This document shows, one piece after another, positions 5,965-7,895 of a stretch of DNA of 7,895 bases. Within the stretch, counting starts at the first letter, position 1; every line of letters begins with the position of its first letter. Source of the DNA: Gemmataceae bacterium (lineage in GTDB: Bacteria > Planctomycetota > Planctomycetia > Gemmatales > Gemmataceae). The stretch is taken from assembly GCA_009691815.1 (NCBI GenBank), contig SIAL01000155.1, positions 1 to 7,895 of the forward strand, written 5' to 3'. The notes beneath the pieces were generated by a model, which was not told the origin of the DNA, did no database searches, and saw only the letters and a program-made list of their open reading frames with translations. The translations under genes were made by a program, and so were the position numbers.

Positions 5965-7895
5965 ATGGCTATTAAGTTTGATAAAGAAGCCCTCCTCAAG
6001 CACTATTTTTGGGTGGTTTCCTCGGTATTTTTACTCCTCGTTTTGGGCCTTGCCGTCCTTGAGTTCTTGAATGAACCGGGGGTAAAGGAAAAGGCCGAAT
6101 ACGATGGTGCCCTCAAGTCGGTTCAATCCTTGACTTCGGGATTCAAAAATGCCGATTTCCTTCCTAAATGGGAGGAGCGGCTAAAAGAGTACGAAAAGGA
6201 CAAAAACGGCGCGTGGGAAAAGGCGTGGGCCCCCCAGAGCACCATCTACGACTGGCCGGATGCCCTTCGCGAACGGGAGTCGTTTCTCAAGGCTGGCCAG
6301 CCGGTGTTCCCCACCTATCCCAACTACAACCTCTATGATGCCGCGGTTCCCAATATCATCTACCCGTCGATGGTATTTAATGACGACGAACGACGCACCT
6401 TCAAGGACGCTTGGTATGCCGAGGGATTTGATCGGGCTTGGGTGTTCATGTCCAGTGCCTGGAAAAACCCCGACATCATCTCTTATTCGAAAAAAGCAGC
6501 CGAAGCCAAGGTGGATGAAACTGCCCCTAAAGGGGACGAAAAGGGCACATTTATCACTTATGCCCGTTTCAAGCAGGATGGTGAGGGAGATGTGCTCCAA
6601 GCGAACCTGCCCTTTAAGTTAGCGGTTTCTTCGGCCCCCACGGCGGGCGCGGGCGGGGCGGATGCCAAGGGTGGCGGCGCCATGATTCCCGGAGGAATGG
6701 GTGGTAGTTCACCCGGGCCCGGTGGCGACAAAGGCAGCGGCGGCATGGCCATGCCCGGCGGCGGTAGCCTTGGCGGTGCAACGGCGGCCCCGGTCTCGGA
6801 CCCGGCCGCCTTGGCAAAAGCCTCCTTTTTGGCGACCATGAGGCAGTTTACCGCTTGGCAAGTCACCCCCACCAAAGAAGAAATCTGGCTCCTCCAAGAG
6901 GAGTATTGGATCCGTCGCGAAATGATTACCCTCCTTCGGGAATCGGTTGCCAGCATTGCGACCTTTCACAAATCCGACAGCCAAGAGGTGGCTCCCGCGG
7001 GTGCCGATGGCCGCATCAAATTGACCAACGCTTTCTGGGAACTGGACCTAGTTCTTGAAAATGGTGGGCGCCAAATCAGCAAGCGCAGCCGGATCAAGAA
7101 CATCCACCTTCAACAGCGACCCCAACCCTTGGCCGATCCCCGAACCGGGATTCAGGTGGAGTTCGTTTTTTATCAAAATGGATTTCGCCGAACCGCCCAA
7201 GTAAAACTGGACGGCGAGGTGATTCCCTACGGCAAGAGCGCGCCTTTTGCCAAGGATTTTGATGCCGGAAACATAGACTTCAAAAAACCCTTTGACTTGG
7301 TCCAGGTGTTTACACCGGGAACCAGCCCGATCCGCCTGGTGGAGGGATTGGAGCTCCCGTTCAATTCGCACCGGACCATGACCTCGAAATTGCTTGCTCG
7401 AAAAACGCTGAAAAAAGAGGGGGCCATCAAAGGCGCCGAAGCCGGCGGCGCCCCGGGCGGAATGGCCATGGGCGGCGATACCGCCGGGGGATCGGGTGGC
7501 CCAGGCGCCATGATGGGGGGCATGGGCAAAGATGGCCCAGGAGGCGGCAAAACCGGCGATTTGACCCCTTACAACAAGTTGGACCGATCTCGGTACATTA
7601 TTTCCACCGACACCTGTCGCCATTTGCCTTTTGCCATGAAACTAACCCTTGATCAATCGACCTTGCCTACTGTGATTACGGCCTTGAGCAACTCCAAGTT
7701 GAGGGTTCAGGTCACCCAAGTCCAATACCAATACATCCCCTTTGGAGCCAGCCAATCCATTGGCGGTGGGCCCGGAATGCCCGGTGGCGGTGGGATGGCT
7801 ATGCCCGGTATGCCCGGAATGCCCGGTGGCGGTGGGATGGCTATGCCCGGTATGCCCGGAATGCCCGGTGGCATGAGGGGTGGGGCTATGCCCGG
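5965..7895 (+). CDS. PilO/Amuc_1100-like single-pass periplasmic protein, 3' end missing
   Basis: Open to the window end, with 643 codons visible. The N-terminus has a short basic cytoplasmic part, MAIKFDKEALLKHY, then one transmembrane helix (about 14-35), followed by a long periplasmic region. This layout, and the position directly behind a PilM-PilN-like gene, match PilO. Residues 285-332 form a helical stretch with W, E and R residues. The segment LPFAMKLTLDQSTLPTVI (554-571), followed by ITALSNSKLRVQVTQVQ, resembles the ferredoxin-like terminal part of PilO and Amuc_1100-type proteins, in which a strand, a helix and a second strand handle dimer contacts. Three Gly/Met/Pro-rich segments interrupt it (226-274, 488-532, 600 to the edge). 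Ordinary PilO is about 200 residues, so this is more than three times longer. Only one cysteine (551) is seen. The reading frame and membrane anchor are certain; the PilO relation is inference from layout and weak similarity. Confidence 0.75.
   Translation, partial: MAIKFDKEALLKHYFWVVSSVFLLLVLGLAVLEFLNEPGVKEKAEYDGALKSVQSLTSGFKNADFLPKWEERLKEYEKDKNGAWEKAWAPQSTIYDWPDALRERESFLKAGQPVFPTYPNYNLYDAAVPNIIYPSMVFNDDERRTFKDAWYAEGFDRAWVFMSSAWKNPDIISYSKKAAEAKVDETAPKGDEKGTFITYARFKQDGEGDVLQANLPFKLAVSSAPTAGAGGADAKGGGAMIPGGMGGSSPGPGGDKGSGGMAMPGGGSLGGATAAPVSDPAALAKASFLATMRQFTAWQVTPTKEEIWLLQEEYWIRREMITLLRESVASIATFHKSDSQEVAPAGADGRIKLTNAFWELDLVLENGGRQISKRSRIKNIHLQQRPQPLADPRTGIQVEFVFYQNGFRRTAQVKLDGEVIPYGKSAPFAKDFDAGNIDFKKPFDLVQVFTPGTSPIRLVEGLELPFNSHRTMTSKLLARKTLKKEGAIKGAEAGGAPGGMAMGGDTAGGSGGPGAMMGGMGKDGPGGGKTGDLTPYNKLDRSRYIISTDTCRHLPFAMKLTLDQSTLPTVITALSNSKLRVQVTQVQYQYIPFGASQSIGGGPGMPGGGGMAMPGMPGMPGGGGMAMPGMPGMPGGMRGGAMP
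6640..6786 (+). repeat. Gly/Met/Pro-rich segment 1 of the PilO-like protein
   Basis: Residues 226-274, about half Gly, with motifs such as AMIPGGMGG and GGMAMPGGG. It separates the membrane-proximal domain from the helical part beginning near residue 285, like a flexible linker. Confidence 0.75.
7426..7560 (+). repeat. Gly/Met-rich segment 2 of the PilO-like protein
   Basis: Residues 488-532 with GGMAMGGD and GAMMGGMGKDGPGGG. It lies just before the conserved-looking segment RYIISTDTCRHLPFAM and therefore seems to be an insert between structural elements rather than a terminal tail. Confidence 0.75.
7771..7895 (+). repeat. 42-bp in-frame coding tandem repeat, continuing past the window
   Basis: Bases 7771-7812 and 7813-7854 are identical 42-mers, each encoding the 14 residues PGMPGGGGMAMPGM. 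A third, diverged copy begins at 7855, keeps the first 18 bases, then changes and returns to GCTATGCCCGG at the edge. The unit is divisible by three, so gain or loss of copies would keep the frame. This is a minisatellite-type array within the third Gly/Met/Pro-rich segment. Confidence 0.9.

Noticed and set aside
7048..7623. A 191-codon open frame on the - strand within the PilO-like gene
   Set aside because: The + strand frame is continuous, has a strong ribosome site and makes sense as a membrane-anchored protein. The - strand frame shows no recognisable domain.
7771..7895. The tandem repeat as a CRISPR array
   Set aside because: Copies abut directly without unique spacers and are in frame with the coding sequence, so it is a coding minisatellite.

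Overview
The window looks like chromosomal DNA of a Planctomycetota bacterium, possibly of the Gemmatales. That placement rests on protein style and remembered family resemblance, not on a database search. The clues are a heavy-metal-type RND pump whose C-terminus has a planctomycete look, a PP2C phosphatase, and above all a very long PilM-type protein followed by a second envelope protein, both interrupted by Gly/Met/Pro-rich low-complexity segments. DNA is moderately GC-rich and codon use looks uniform. I see no tRNA, rRNA, CRISPR array, insertion sequence or other sign of recent transfer.

Left part (1-1720): the last 46 codons of an RND-family efflux permease enter on the + strand. They converge on a complete - strand gene for a TolC/CzcC-like outer-membrane efflux lipoprotein. 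The 140-bp convergent gap holds two interlocking perfect 7-bp inverted repeats that could fold as a pseudoknot. Together these genes suggest a tripartite RND export system; its periplasmic adaptor is not in view.

Middle (1721-2937): a short gap with weak direct and inverted repeats lies upstream of the TolC-like gene. Next comes a - strand PP2C-type Ser/Thr protein phosphatase with all its metal-binding motifs. A 196-bp gap then separates it from the divergently transcribed pilus-type genes.

Right part (2938-7895): a + strand two-gene unit with a 12-bp gap and a strong ribosome binding site between the genes. The first gene encodes a 1004-residue protein: a PilM/FtsA-like actin-fold ATPase domain, an NLLPP motif like the PilN N-terminus, one transmembrane helix, a PilN-like periplasmic part, a Gly-rich insert and a Pro/Lys-rich tail. 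It therefore reads as a PilM-PilN fusion with long periplasmic extensions. The second gene, open at the window end, encodes a single-pass, PilO/Amuc_1100-like periplasmic protein with three Gly/Met/Pro-rich segments. The last of these is built on a perfect 42-bp coding tandem repeat that runs into the window edge. I infer a divergent type IV pilus (or type II secretion-like) alignment subcomplex; a secretin gene downstream is expected but not visible. This two-gene module is the most interesting content of the window.
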